Position numbers and translations under genes: made by a program. Of a stretch of DNA of 64,000 bases, positions 28,310-36,704 are shown one piece after another (position 1 is the stretch's first letter; every line of letters begins with the position of its first letter). Location of the stretch: contig NZ_JANHDO010000005.1 in assembly GCF_024494575.1 (NCBI RefSeq), positions 124,001 through 188,000 of the forward strand, read 5' to 3'. The notes under the pieces are model-generated. The model ran no database searches. It was not told the DNA's origin and saw only the letters and a list, made by a program, of their open reading frames with translations. Source of the DNA: Halorubrum salinum. Its GTDB lineage: Archaea > Halobacteriota > Halobacteria > Halobacteriales > Haloferacaceae.

Positions 28310-30129
28310 TGTGGTCTCCGCCCGGTGCCGCGCGCCTTCGGTCGTTCGTTCGGTCTTCGTATCGGCGGAAGCTCGCCGTGGCACTGCTCGCCGTGTTCCT
28401 CGTCACCGCGGTCGGTGGGGTCGGGCTGTACGTTCAGGTCGGCGGGCTGTTGAACGAGAACGTCGAGGACTCGATGACTGCCGCGGCGACGGCCGAGGCC
28501 GGCGAACTCACCGAGTGGGACACCCGGAACCGGCTCACGGCACAGATCCTCTCGGAGCATCCGGTGTACGCGAACGACGACGAGGCCATCCGATCGTACC
28601 TCGAGGGGCAACGACGGACGCGCGACGAGATCGCCATCGAGGCCGCGTACGTCGTCGACCGTCGGAATCGATCGATCAGAACGAGCACCGATCCGTCGAT
28701 CGAGGGCGCGCCGACGACCGCGCTCCCGTGGAACGAGCGGCTCGCGTTCCGCGGGTTCGACGACGTTCGATCGACGGACCCGTACGAACGCGTCGATGGA
28801 ACGACGGTAGTCAGCTACGTGACGCCGATCCGCCAGCGGCCCGAACTGCTTCTCGTCGTCGCCGTCGGGACCACGAGCGCGTTCGACAGGTTCACCTACC
28901 CGGTCGCCGGCGGCTTCACGCGCGTCGTCGACTCGAACGGGACCATCGTGCTCGCGGACGACGCGTCGGCGACGCTGCAGCCGTACGACGACGGCGGAGA
29001 ACGACCGTACGCTCTCCGTTCCGGGCTTCGCGGCGAGTCCGGGTTCATTGCCGACCCGGAACCGTCGGATTCTGCCCTGTCCGCGAGCGACGGGGACGGA
29101 TACGTCGCGGCGTACGTTCCCGTCACGGGGACCGACTGGGTACTGATCAAACACGCGCCGGAACGCGAGGCGTTCGCGATCCTTCACGAAACCCGAACGT
29201 GGATCGGGATCGTCGGCGCGTTCATGCTGACCGGCTTCGTAGGTGTCGTGTCAATACTTGGCGCGGACGTGACGGGCGCGCTCTCACGACTCACCCAGAA
29301 AGCGAGGCGGATACGAGACGGCGAGTACGACGTGACGTTCGAGACGGAGCGCGCGGACGAGTTCGGTGAGCTGAATCGGACGTTCGCGGCGATGCGAGAC
29401 GCCCAGCGGGATCGAATCGCGGAGATACGCGAGACGCGCGACCAGCTCGAGGCGTCGAACGTCGCGCTCGAAGAGCGTACGGAGATGCTGAGCGTCCTCG
29501 ATCGGATCCTCCGCCACAACGTCCGTAACGACATCAACATCATCGCCGGACGCGCGGACCTGCTGTCACGGAACGCCGAAAGCGACCAGCAGGACGGCCT
29601 CGACACGATTCGAGAGACGGCGATGAAGCTGGCGGATGTCTCGGAGCAGACGCGGCGGATGCAACAGCTGTTGGCCGACGACGACGCCGACCAGCTGCCG
29701 GTCGACATCGCGAGCGCGTTGGACGACGCGCTCTCGCGGGTGCGTGTCGGCGACTCGGACACGGCGATCGCGCTCGACGTCGACGACGACGTGCCGGAGC
29801 GAGTCACCGGCGTGTCTATTTTACCAGAGACGATAGCGGACGTCGTCGCGCAGATCGCTCGAAACAACGAGGGCGTCACCGTCGAGGTTCGCGTGACCCG
29901 AGCCGATACCGACGACGCCGTGCTCGTCGCCGTCGAAGACGACGGCTGTGGGCTTCCGGAGTTCGACGTGCAGGCGGTCGAACGCGGCGAGGAGACGCCG
30001 CTCGCGCACGCCGAAAACGTCTCTCTCTGGTGTCTCAAGTGGGCCGTGGACAACGCCGACGGCGACCTCGCGCTCGACGAGAACGGCACGACCGTGCGGA
30101 TGACGCTGCCACTCCCTTCCGAACCGTAG
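28309..30129 (+). CDS. membrane sensor histidine kinase (cache-HAMP-HisKA-HATPase)
   Basis: 606 residues. TM1 about 21-43 ([20 protein letters not shown]), an extracytoplasmic sensor domain about 45-295 that reads like a double-cache region, TM2 about 302-325, HAMP ([20 protein letters not shown]), a coiled-coil linker, an H-box [16 protein letters not shown] (phospho-His) and an HATPase domain with N-box IARNNEGV and G1 motif VEDDGCGLP. No receiver domain is fused and no response regulator adjoins. Start overlaps the stop of the binding-protein gene by one base, so the two are translationally coupled. The binding protein may be its ligand receptor (inference). Confidence 0.92.
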   Translation: MWSPPGAARLRSFVRSSYRRKLAVALLAVFLVTAVGGVGLYVQVGGLLNENVEDSMTAAATAEAGELTEWDTRNRLTAQILSEHPVYANDDEAIRSYLEGQRRTRDEIAIEAAYVVDRRNRSIRTSTDPSIEGAPTTALPWNERLAFRGFDDVRSTDPYERVDGTTVVSYVTPIRQRPELLLVVAVGTTSAFDRFTYPVAGGFTRVVDSNGTIVLADDASATLQPYDDGGERPYALRSGLRGESGFIADPEPSDSALSASDGDGYVAAYVPVTGTDWVLIKHAPEREAFAILHETRTWIGIVGAFMLTGFVGVVSILGADVTGALSRLTQKARRIRDGEYDVTFETERADEFGELNRTFAAMRDAQRDRIAEIRETRDQLEASNVALEERTEMLSVLDRILRHNVRNDINIIAGRADLLSRNAESDQQDGLDTIRETAMKLADVSEQTRRMQQLLADDDADQLPVDIASALDDALSRVRVGDSDTAIALDVDDDVPERVTGVSILPETIADVVAQIARNNEGVTVEVRVTRADTDDAVLVAVEDDGCGLPEFDVQAVERGEETPLAHAENVSLWCLKWAVDNADGDLALDENGTTVRMTLPLPSEP

Positions 30130-30397
30130 CTTCGACCCGGAAGAGCGTTCTATCCCGGCCCGTAGAATCCCTCGGCAACTGACGCCGTGCCGGCAACGAC
30201 GACCGTCGAACCCACGCCGGCAGAGACCGTGAACCGCGGTCGTTCCGCTCGACACCTCGCTTCGCTCCCGGTTCAAATGGCTCTTGCAGCTCTTCGGTCC
30301 CGCTTCGTTTCGTCAGAAGAGCCGGAGGAGGGATTTGAAACCCCTCGACGCGGGCACACGAGCGCGGCGTTCTGCCGGGGAGTACACGAGACCACCC
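30130..30397. other. left junction of the tRNA-Thr element
   Basis: No gene is supported. It contains a GGTTCAAAT (30270-30278), a stem GCTCTTC/GAAGAGC (30289-30295 with 30316-30322) and the left attachment copy at 30319-30349. The layout (inverted T-arm, GC hairpin, direct T-arm) resembles the tRNA-Ser scar at 25.6 kb. Confidence 0.45.
30319..30349 (+). repeat. attL: partial tRNA-Thr 3' end
   Basis: The 21 nt at 30319-30339 are identical to 41726-41746, the 3' end of tRNA-Thr read on the plus strand. The following CCTCGAC also matches after a 2-nt insertion in the T-loop region. This is the expected left attachment remnant. Confidence 0.8.
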
Positions 30398-31405
30398 ATG
30401 GAACTCAAACCTACTCCCCCGAGGGACGCACGGACACGGTACCTGAACAAGAAGCGAACCCACGTCACCGAGAAGACGATCTACAACTACGACACCGCAC
30501 TCACGCGACTTATCGAGTTCTTGGATAGCAAGGGAACCGCCGACATGCGTGACGTGAGCAGCGACACTATCGCACAGTTTGAGGAATGGCGGTTGGAGTC
30601 GGTCAAGCCGATCACCGCCCGGAACGATATGCGGACGATCCGGAACTTCATTCAGTTCTGCGAGTCCATACAGGCCGTCCCTGTCGGGCTCCACGAACTC
30701 ATCCAGATCACGAAAGTCAAACAGGAGGACGAGATTTGCAACGACGTACTACTCCGCGAGGAGGCAGTTCAGATCCTCAACCAACTTGAGAAGTACCAGT
30801 ACGCGAGCCTCCGCCACGTCACCATCCTACTCCTGTGGAAGTGCGGAATGCGAATCAGCGGCCTCCGTACGCTTGACGTGGACGACTTTGATGAGGGACG
30901 GCCGGCGATCGAGATCCGACACCGGCCGGAGACAGGAACTCCTCTGAAGCGGAAACACAACAGCGAGCGGGACGTGCTGATTCGGCCCGACACCGCCGAT
31001 GTGGTTGCCGATTTCATTCAGAACCGCCGGCCTGACGTGATCGACGACCACGACCGCGAGCCGCTAATTGCTACGGACCACGGCCGGGCAAGCCGTACGA
31101 CCATCACGAAGCACGTCTACCTGTCCACGTCACCGTGTTTCTACAACGGCGGCACCTGTCCGTTCAACGAGGACCCGCAGGAGTGTCAGTCGACCAGTTG
31201 GGGCCACGCCTCGAAGTGCCCCGGTTCAGTCAGTCCGCACGCGCTTCGTCGGGGCTACGTGACGGCTGCGAGAAACGCAGGGCAGCCGAAAGACGTGACC
31301 GGAAATAGAGTCAACATGAGCGGACCGATCTTGGACAAGCACTACGACAAGGGTACCCACGATGAGAAGGCCGAGCGACGGAAAGACTACTTGAAGGATA
31401 TTTGA
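30398..31405 (+). CDS. tyrosine recombinase/integrase (XerC/D-like)
   Basis: 335 residues from ATG 30398 (MELKPTPPRDARTRYL). N-terminal SAM-like DNA-binding domain (about 10-100; TIYNYDTALTRLIEFLD) and a C-terminal catalytic domain with first Arg in WKCGMRISGLRTLDVDD, a His-x-x-Arg box HALRRGYVT and the nucleophile Tyr in LDKHYDKGTHDEK. A cysteine-rich insertion (CFYNGGTCPFNEDPQECQS...CPG) before the H-x-x-R box is characteristic of many haloarchaeal integrases and may bind zinc. The gene starts about 50 bp after attL and reads into the element. It is apparently intact. Confidence 0.93.
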   Translation: MELKPTPPRDARTRYLNKKRTHVTEKTIYNYDTALTRLIEFLDSKGTADMRDVSSDTIAQFEEWRLESVKPITARNDMRTIRNFIQFCESIQAVPVGLHELIQITKVKQEDEICNDVLLREEAVQILNQLEKYQYASLRHVTILLLWKCGMRISGLRTLDVDDFDEGRPAIEIRHRPETGTPLKRKHNSERDVLIRPDTADVVADFIQNRRPDVIDDHDREPLIATDHGRASRTTITKHVYLSTSPCFYNGGTCPFNEDPQECQSTSWGHASKCPGSVSPHALRRGYVTAARNAGQPKDVTGNRVNMSGPILDKHYDKGTHDEKAERRKDYLKDI

Positions 31406-31454
31406 TCGAACTAATGACCGGCACAGACATATCAATCAAATTCAAATAGAGACT

Positions 31455-32138
31455 ATGACAATACCAAATCCCAACCAATTGAGCAACGGAGACGTACTCC
31501 GCTTAGACTACCACAGGACGGCGTTCGACACAGATGCAAGAATGGAGGTGGTGGTAGATTCAGTCAGAGAACATGGCGAGGAGACCTTGATCACCCTTCT
31601 TGATGAGTGGGGAAACACAATCGACGATGAAGTAAGCATCACCAGTTCGGGAGCTTATTATTCGGCACATCCCATCAAAGAGGGACCGATTGACTCTATC
31701 AAAATAATTGGTGAGGTGCCACCCGACTTTGGCAAGCACTACATTCTGTTTCGACCTCCACCGTACCGGGATCACGTCCTGAGAAAGTCGAGGACCGGAA
31801 AGGTCGAGAATGTCTGTAAACATAATGTTGACATTCATGATGGGGAGAAGATTCGAGAGGATAAGATCACCCGAAGACAACGGTCCTTAATTAACATCTG
31901 TGCTGATTGTCATTCCCACTTTGAGGAGCACCTCCGTGAGAAACTACCGGAACCCATGGAACGGGGCCAAATTGAGGAAGAGGCTCCATTTCTCTGTCCT
32001 TCTTGTGGGATGCCTCCTGAAAGTGTAGAGTATGTTAGAATGTTAAGAGGGATGGTGAGCCATCATAAGGATGGAAACTGTGCGACGTGGCCGAAGCAGA
32101 TCTACCACGATTGGCGAGTAGAGGGGTACGACCGGTAG
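31455..32138 (+). CDS. hypothetical protein with CxxC/His motifs (possible HNH-like)
   Basis: 227 residues, AT-rich codon use unlike chromosomal neighbours. The N-terminal third is beta-rich (GDVLRLDYHRTAFDTDARMEV). The C-terminal half has VCKHN, ICADCHSHFEEH and FLCPSCGMPPES, then MVSHHKDGNCATW, which look like one or two zinc-binding sites and vaguely like an HNH-type fold. I cannot name a family. It lies 49 bp after the integrase and about 20 bp before one copy of the dispersed element repeat. Confidence 0.65.
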   Translation: MTIPNPNQLSNGDVLRLDYHRTAFDTDARMEVVVDSVREHGEETLITLLDEWGNTIDDEVSITSSGAYYSAHPIKEGPIDSIKIIGEVPPDFGKHYILFRPPPYRDHVLRKSRTGKVENVCKHNVDIHDGEKIREDKITRRQRSLINICADCHSHFEEHLREKLPEPMERGQIEEEAPFLCPSCGMPPESVEYVRMLRGMVSHHKDGNCATWPKQIYHDWRVEGYDR

Positions 32139-32155
32139 GACAGCCGGACTTGTTC

Positions 32156-32228
32156 CCACACTCATAGATCCCACACCATCTCACGGATTATGATATAGTC
32201 TGGATCACGACAGAACCGCCGCCCACTC
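32156..32228 (+). repeat. dispersed element repeat, copy A (diverged)
   Basis: Contains CCACACTCAT at its start and AGAACCGCCGCCCAC at its end with the same spacing (about 54 bp) as copies B and C, but the middle has diverged. It begins about 18 nt after the stop of the 31455 gene. Confidence 0.5.
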
Positions 32229-32234
32229 GTATTT

Positions 32235-32434
32235 GCCGGGCGAGCTATCTGCTATCACGTGTTACGGAATCTATAAGACAAATTGGGTTGTTAGTATAGT
32301 GAAGAGAGTTTCTGCCGGCAAGTCTGCGATCTCGTGTCACGGTATCTATAATAGGATAGAGGTAGTCTGTATAGTGAAGAGGACTTCCTGCCGAGCAGCT
32401 ATATCACCTTCCTGAACGGTATCTATATATACTT
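32235..32434 (+). repeat. 2.5 imperfect tandem copies of a 76-79 bp unit
   Basis: Copies begin with GCCGGGC/GCCGGCA/GCCGAGC at 32235, 32314 and 32390. Shared blocks are a cACGTGTtACGGxATCTATAA segment and GTATAGTGAAGAG; the third copy is cut short after the ACGGTATCTATA block. Spacing is 79 and 76 bp. Confidence 0.8.
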
Positions 32435-32598
32435 ACTCGTAGATTAGTGGGTGGAAAGGAGACGCTGTCAGACAGCATCCATTCTAATCTCGTAAGTTCG
32501 ATATCCGGGATTGTATGAGTATGACTGAATCGTAGTTCTTGAGATGCTTATCTAAGTCTCAGTCTAATCTGTATTCCGGCGATCCTCTCCATTCGAAA

Positions 32599-32841
32599 AT
32601 GTCTAACAAAACTATAGGCGGTTATTGCGAGCGGTGTGGCGATCTGATTAATTGTATGACTGGCTACGAGATGATTGACCGGACATACCGCCCACCTCAT
32701 GGGCGAGATATTGAGCAGGAGATTCACTTCCATTTCTTTTGTCATGGATGTAGTCTCTCGTTCGGTGAATGGCTGAGTGAATCCGGTGGCGATATTAGCT
32801 ACCCGGGTGCGACCGACCTGAAACTCTCTGATTTAGTCTAA
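32599..32841 (+). CDS. small Cys-rich (zinc-binding) protein
   Basis: 80 residues from ATG 32599. Two CxxC knuckles, YCERCGDLI near the N-terminus and FCHGCSLSF in the middle, probably bind one zinc. The C-terminus is a short hydrophilic tail. TAA is 2 bp before the next ATG, so it is likely co-transcribed with and translated just before the replication-like helicase gene. Function not recognised. Confidence 0.7.
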   Translation: MSNKTIGGYCERCGDLINCMTGYEMIDRTYRPPHGRDIEQEIHFHFFCHGCSLSFGEWLSESGGDISYPGATDLKLSDLV

Positions 32842-32843
32842 AA

Positions 32844-34907
32844 ATGTCTGCTAAACCTACATCTACAGCGATAGAATCGTACCGAAAGTCCGTTGATCCG
32901 AATTGCTACCAGACAATCTGTGAAGCATTTGTGAGCGACAGGCCAGGACTGGTTGATGCCCTGCCGGCGATGGGCAAAAGTCGTGGTATACCTCTTTGGG
33001 AGACCGATACCGGAGAACCGATTACGATCTACACCCTCAGACACGACCTGTATCGTCAGTACGAAGAGTCGTGTGAGGAACTTAACCAGCGATACGCGCG
33101 TATTCCGTCACAGCGAGCCGACTGTCCACTTGGAGAACAGTATAAGAATACCCACGGTAAGTCTCGTCATCCAGAAGCGGACGAGTGGGACGACAAGGTT
33201 GAAGAGGTCTACGAACGGCTCGAAAGTTTCACCGCAGTACATGAGCACTTCGGGGATCAGCTTCCGTGCCAATCCGATGGTCCGTGTCCTTACGTCCAAA
33301 GCCGCGAGGGGTTCCACCGGATGCTGGACGAGATCGAGAAGGGAAATGCGGAACCATATGACGTGATCATCGGTAACTATCTCCACTCGTTTACACCGTA
33401 CACCGAGACGATCCAGAAGTCGGACGGAAAAGAAATAACGATCCAGAAACCTGGCCGGTATCACAAGGATCGGTACGTCGTCTTCGACGAATTCCCCGGA
33501 GAGGATGCCGTTCGGAAAATCGGCGGAGAGACTGTTCAAGAGAGTATTACGGCATATCTCCAGACAGAACCCGATCTCCCGTTCAAGAACTATGCCGATC
33601 TAAACGAGAGGAAAGACGATCCGGAGATCCAGTCTGAGATTAGCAAGTGGCGATCGTCACAGGGAAAGAACCGCTCGTTCTGGTCAAGCCGTTTTAATGG
33701 TCGAGGTAACGCGGTAGCCGAAGCACCCTTGCTAACTGAACTGGCGCTTTCTGCCAAGCCACTTCCAGTCAACAGATACGGTCGTGCTGAGGTCGGCCGG
33801 GACACCATAGGGGTAATGAACGGTGGAAACGGCTCTGTGTGGCTTCTGACTCGGCCACCGGTTACGAACGCTCGGGGAGTCATTGCTCTCGATGGAACGC
33901 CGACGCTTGAGCTATGGGACCTTCTGCTGCCCGGTATCGAACATCACCCGGTACTCCCGACTGAGGAGTACAAAAACGAATATATCCGCGATCAACTTGG
34001 CTTACGATTCATCCGGACGAGTGCCTACGTCAAGCCCTACGCATCAGGGGAAGAGTTCGACCCCGATAAGCCGAGCAATCAGATCCACAGTATGAACGAG
34101 GCTACAGTAAGAGATGTGCTCGCGTTCAAATGGATGATCGGCTCACACGGGAGCGACGACCCGCCCTCACTAATCAGCACCAAGGCCGTCAACGAAGCTT
34201 ACGGGCGTGCCGGCTTCTTGAATGAGGTCGACCAATACGAGCACTACAACAACCTAATCGGGACGAACGCACTCGGTCGCTCCCGGTTCGGGATCGTATC
34301 CGGCTGTAACTACCCCGGCGACGAAGTTGTCAAAATGTGGGCGGCGCTTTGCGGTGTTGGAGTTGAAGCTGTGACTAACGACGATGGAGAGCGTCTCTCA
34401 GGACGGAATCTAAGTTTCGGAACCGCAGGCGAACCGTTTCTCCACGCAGTCCGTGAAAACGTTGTTCTCCAAGCTGCGATGCGCTATGGTCGACAACCAG
34501 ACGAGAACGGAAATCGCGGAGCGACTGTGTTCGTTCACACTTCGGCACTCCCGGAGTGGGTCGAATACGATGATCGGTTGATTAGTCCTAAACTGTGGGT
34601 GAACAGCGATGGACTGACCGATGTTCTTCGTGTACTTCGGGAGTACGGAGACGAAACTACAGAGTGGACCGCAAGAGAGGTTCAGGAGGTCTTAGAGACG
34701 ATCCATGGCGAGGAGGATGCCATCTGCGTGGAAACAGCACGCCGTAACCTGAATGGTCTCTCCGAGGATGGAATCGTGACAGGAGAAAAACGGACAGGAA
34801 AAGGCTCGGGCCGAGGCCGTCCATGGCGGTATACCCCCGAGAACCTTTCCGAGCTGATTGAGTTCGGTCCGGGCTATGTAGTTCCTCCGCGGGAGACTGC
34901 TATGTGA
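32844..34907 (+). CDS. helicase-like (SF2/DEAD-type) replication protein of the element
   Basis: 687 residues. Helicase-like motifs are spread along the chain: Walker-A-like LPAMGKSRG (40-48), Walker-B/DEAD-like VVFDEFPG (about 213-220), ALDGTPT (about 348, resembling motif III SAT/DATP), and QAAMRYGRQ (about 542, resembling motif VI with its arginine finger). A winged-helix-like C-terminus (VETARRNLNGLSEDGIVTGEK) and a Cys-containing PYVQ/CQSDGPCP insert follow. Size and location resemble the large replication proteins of haloarchaeal plasmids and pleolipoviruses (inference). AT-rich codon use marks it as acquired. Cytosolic. Confidence 0.65.
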   Translation: MSAKPTSTAIESYRKSVDPNCYQTICEAFVSDRPGLVDALPAMGKSRGIPLWETDTGEPITIYTLRHDLYRQYEESCEELNQRYARIPSQRADCPLGEQYKNTHGKSRHPEADEWDDKVEEVYERLESFTAVHEHFGDQLPCQSDGPCPYVQSREGFHRMLDEIEKGNAEPYDVIIGNYLHSFTPYTETIQKSDGKEITIQKPGRYHKDRYVVFDEFPGEDAVRKIGGETVQESITAYLQTEPDLPFKNYADLNERKDDPEIQSEISKWRSSQGKNRSFWSSRFNGRGNAVAEAPLLTELALSAKPLPVNRYGRAEVGRDTIGVMNGGNGSVWLLTRPPVTNARGVIALDGTPTLELWDLLLPGIEHHPVLPTEEYKNEYIRDQLGLRFIRTSAYVKPYASGEEFDPDKPSNQIHSMNEATVRDVLAFKWMIGSHGSDDPPSLISTKAVNEAYGRAGFLNEVDQYEHYNNLIGTNALGRSRFGIVSGCNYPGDEVVKMWAALCGVGVEAVTNDDGERLSGRNLSFGTAGEPFLHAVRENVVLQAAMRYGRQPDENGNRGATVFVHTSALPEWVEYDDRLISPKLWVNSDGLTDVLRVLREYGDETTEWTAREVQEVLETIHGEEDAICVETARRNLNGLSEDGIVTGEKRTGKGSGRGRPWRYTPENLSELIEFGPGYVVPPRETAM

Positions 34908-34926
34908 GGTCATTCATCGGGCATGC

Positions 34927-34995
34927 CACACTCTAATATGAGTGTGATGTGTCCGGAAAGAGAGCCAACATTGCGAGAGAACCGCCGCCCACAAT
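34927..34995 (+). repeat. dispersed element repeat, copy B
   Basis: About 68 bp beginning CACACTCTAATATGAGTGTG, a hairpin with arms ACACTC/GAGTGT, and ending AGAACCGCCGCCCAC. About 80 percent identical by eye to copy C at 41240-41310. It starts 20 nt after the stop of the helicase gene. Confidence 0.7.
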
Positions 34996-35714
34996 ATCAG
35001 CGACCGCTGCTTACTGCGAGCTAACTCAGGGAACGCTCATAAGGAAATACACAATCCACCTTCTGAGCCCTGTCTGTACCTTTCCGAGGGGCCTATAGAG
35101 GTATCTCAAAAATTCAAAAATATCTGCGGGGTAACACTCTCTATACCTGTAGAGGGAATTGACGGTGTAGCAACCGACCGGGCCTTACCTCGCGCGCAGA
35201 ATTCTGGTGGGTCGACGCCGGCCGACGGTGGGAGCGACGGGACCCCGAACCCACGGCGGAGCCCGACAGAGACAGGGGGATATGCGGGCGGTTCCTTCAC
35301 CGGTCGGACTCCACGACGGGGACAACGGACCAGACCCCGGATCGGCAAGCCCCTAACACGTCGACTACGAGCCCGGCAGACCCCGGACCCGGATCCGTCC
35401 ATGCAAGCCGTTTCGAGCCTTTGGTATAGGCGGTTTTTCGCCATGAAAAGTTAGTACCAGACCTTCGGCCGGAACCCTACCGGACCCCAAATGGATCCCC
35501 GTCGACGGCGAGCCACGATAGGACCTGTGAGGAGAGCCCAAGGCGGATCCGAGGGGGCGATAGAACGCCGCCGACCCCGCCGGCCGCTTTCTTCGCTCGT
35601 AGGCTCTCGGTGAGTCCCGTGGTGAGCTTTGGGACGGGAACAGGACCCCATCTACGGTCTGTTGCTTGGAGCCCGTAGGGAGCATCCTCGGCCGCCTGAG
35701 GCGACCCTGTTCGG
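34996..35714. other. gene-poor GC-rich region within the element
   Basis: About 720 bp without a supported gene. From about 35160 to 35700 it is GC-rich with several partly open frames on the minus strand (for example 35451-35651 and 35106-35444). Their codon use is not typical and none shows a domain. It may be a structured RNA, a control region or decayed coding sequence. Confidence 0.45.
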
Positions 35715-35960
35715 TCACTCGTCGTCGCCCGAAACCCACCAAACCACCGCTCGACTTCCGACCTTCTTTTTGTGAATACGACCCTCCTCGGCGAGTTCGT
35801 TCAGCTTGTTCAAGGCCGTCCGGCGTACGATCCCGAGTTCATCCGCTACCTCGGTCGCAGTCCGGGGCTCCGTGTCGGTGAACAGCGCCAAGACGTCTTC
35901 GGGAGTGACGGTCTCGGCATAGGTCCCGTCGTCCGAACGCTCGCGATTGTCGGCAGTCAT
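35715..35960 (-). CDS. winged helix-turn-helix transcriptional regulator
   Basis: 81 residues. After an acidic N-terminus comes a MarR/ArsR-like winged HTH: PEDVLALFTDTEPRTATEVADELG, RRTALNKLNELAEEGRIHKKK and GSRAVVWWV. Short size indicates a DNA-binding domain alone. Divergent from the SWIM protein gene with about 170 bp between; an inverted repeat ATAGCTGT...ACAGCTAT lies there and is a possible operator. Confidence 0.82.
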   Translation of the reverse strand: MTADNRERSDDGTYAETVTPEDVLALFTDTEPRTATEVADELGIVRRTALNKLNELAEEGRIHKKKVGSRAVVWWVSGDDE

Positions 35961-35985
35961 ACCGGGCGGTTCTATCCGAATCCAG

Positions 35986-36027
35986 ATAGCTGTTTCCAGT
36001 TCCTTCGAGGGTAACCGATACAGCTAT
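35986..36027. promoter_or_regulatory. inverted repeat in the HTH/SWIM divergent region
   Basis: ATAGCTGT at 35986-35993 and ACAGCTAT at 36020-36027 form an 8-bp inverted repeat 26 bp apart; the right arm runs into a TATATCC element. A second palindrome CTACGTAG lies near 36037-36044. Plausible operator for the HTH protein. Confidence 0.45.
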
Positions 36028-36132
36028 ATCCTATTCCTACGTAGGTAGTGGTAAGAAGGACCCATCCCTCGGGGCGTATCGGAAACGCCCGGCGGTAGTG
36101 ACGCCGGACGGTGGCCTTCTTGGGGAAGACCA

Positions 36133-36567
36133 ATGGCAACTACAAGCCGAACCGGAGAAAAGCGTACCGCTGTCGAATACCTTGATTACACCTCGCGAAC
36201 CCTTCGCCGAGTCGAGTGGGAGTCATGGGAGTTCACCGTGACCGGCCCGCACCTGATCGAAGTCACGAACGCGAGCTACGGCTACCTCAAAGACGATCAT
36301 TCGTACACGGTCGGCGTGGAGGTGCGGGACGGCGTCGCAGTTCCAGCCGAGTGCGAGTGCCCGGCCGACGTTCATCACGACTCGGACTGTAAGCACAAGA
36401 CCGCACTCGCGATCGTCGGGGGCCCGACCGTCCTGAACGCGGCCGTGGACTTCGAGGGCTCAAGCCCGGCCCTCGGCGTCGCCACCGACGGCGGGTGCAA
36501 GTGTGACGGCGACCGGCTCCCGTGTTTTGACTGCTACTCCGTCGGCCGGCGCGAATTCCCCGAGTAG
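36133..36567 (+). CDS. SWIM zinc-finger protein
   Basis: 144 residues. SWIM-type signature CECPADVHHDSDCKHKTALA (about 76-95; CxCx(n)CxH) within a beta-rich DHSYTVGVEVRDGV scaffold, then a second cluster CKCDGDRLPCFDCY near the C-terminus. SWIM domains bind DNA or proteins. Stand-alone SWIM proteins of this size are frequent in haloarchaeal mobile regions by my recollection; function is unknown. It lies about 140 bp upstream of the type IIG enzyme in the same orientation. Confidence 0.82.
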   Translation: MATTSRTGEKRTAVEYLDYTSRTLRRVEWESWEFTVTGPHLIEVTNASYGYLKDDHSYTVGVEVRDGVAVPAECECPADVHHDSDCKHKTALAIVGGPTVLNAAVDFEGSSPALGVATDGGCKCDGDRLPCFDCYSVGRREFPE

Positions 36568-36704
36568 GCGGGAACCCCGCCGCCTGCGATCCTTTGCTCG
36601 GCATATCCGAACGCCAGAACGGACTATTCTCGCCGGGGTTCTATCGCGATCGAGTACCCAAGTAGTCAGCAATCATTAAGGAACACCGGTCGACACAAGA
36701 GGCT

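Larger units (their letters stand above)
32139..32598. other. AT-rich repeat region, candidate replication origin
   Basis: No gene. From 32156 to 32228 it holds a diverged copy of the dispersed repeat, then 2.5 copies of a 76-79 bp repeat (32235-32434), followed by AT-rich sequence up to the small zinc-protein gene. Placement before the replication-like helicase gene suggests an origin with iteron-like repeats, which is inference. Confidence 0.5.

Noticed and set aside
32235-32434. CRISPR array
   Set aside because: Units are imperfect throughout without constant repeat/variable spacer pattern and there are no cas genes.
35451-35651. 66-aa minus-strand frame (MGSCSRPK...)
   Set aside because: No domain, atypical codon use and overlapping open frames on the same strand; reported only as an unexplained region.
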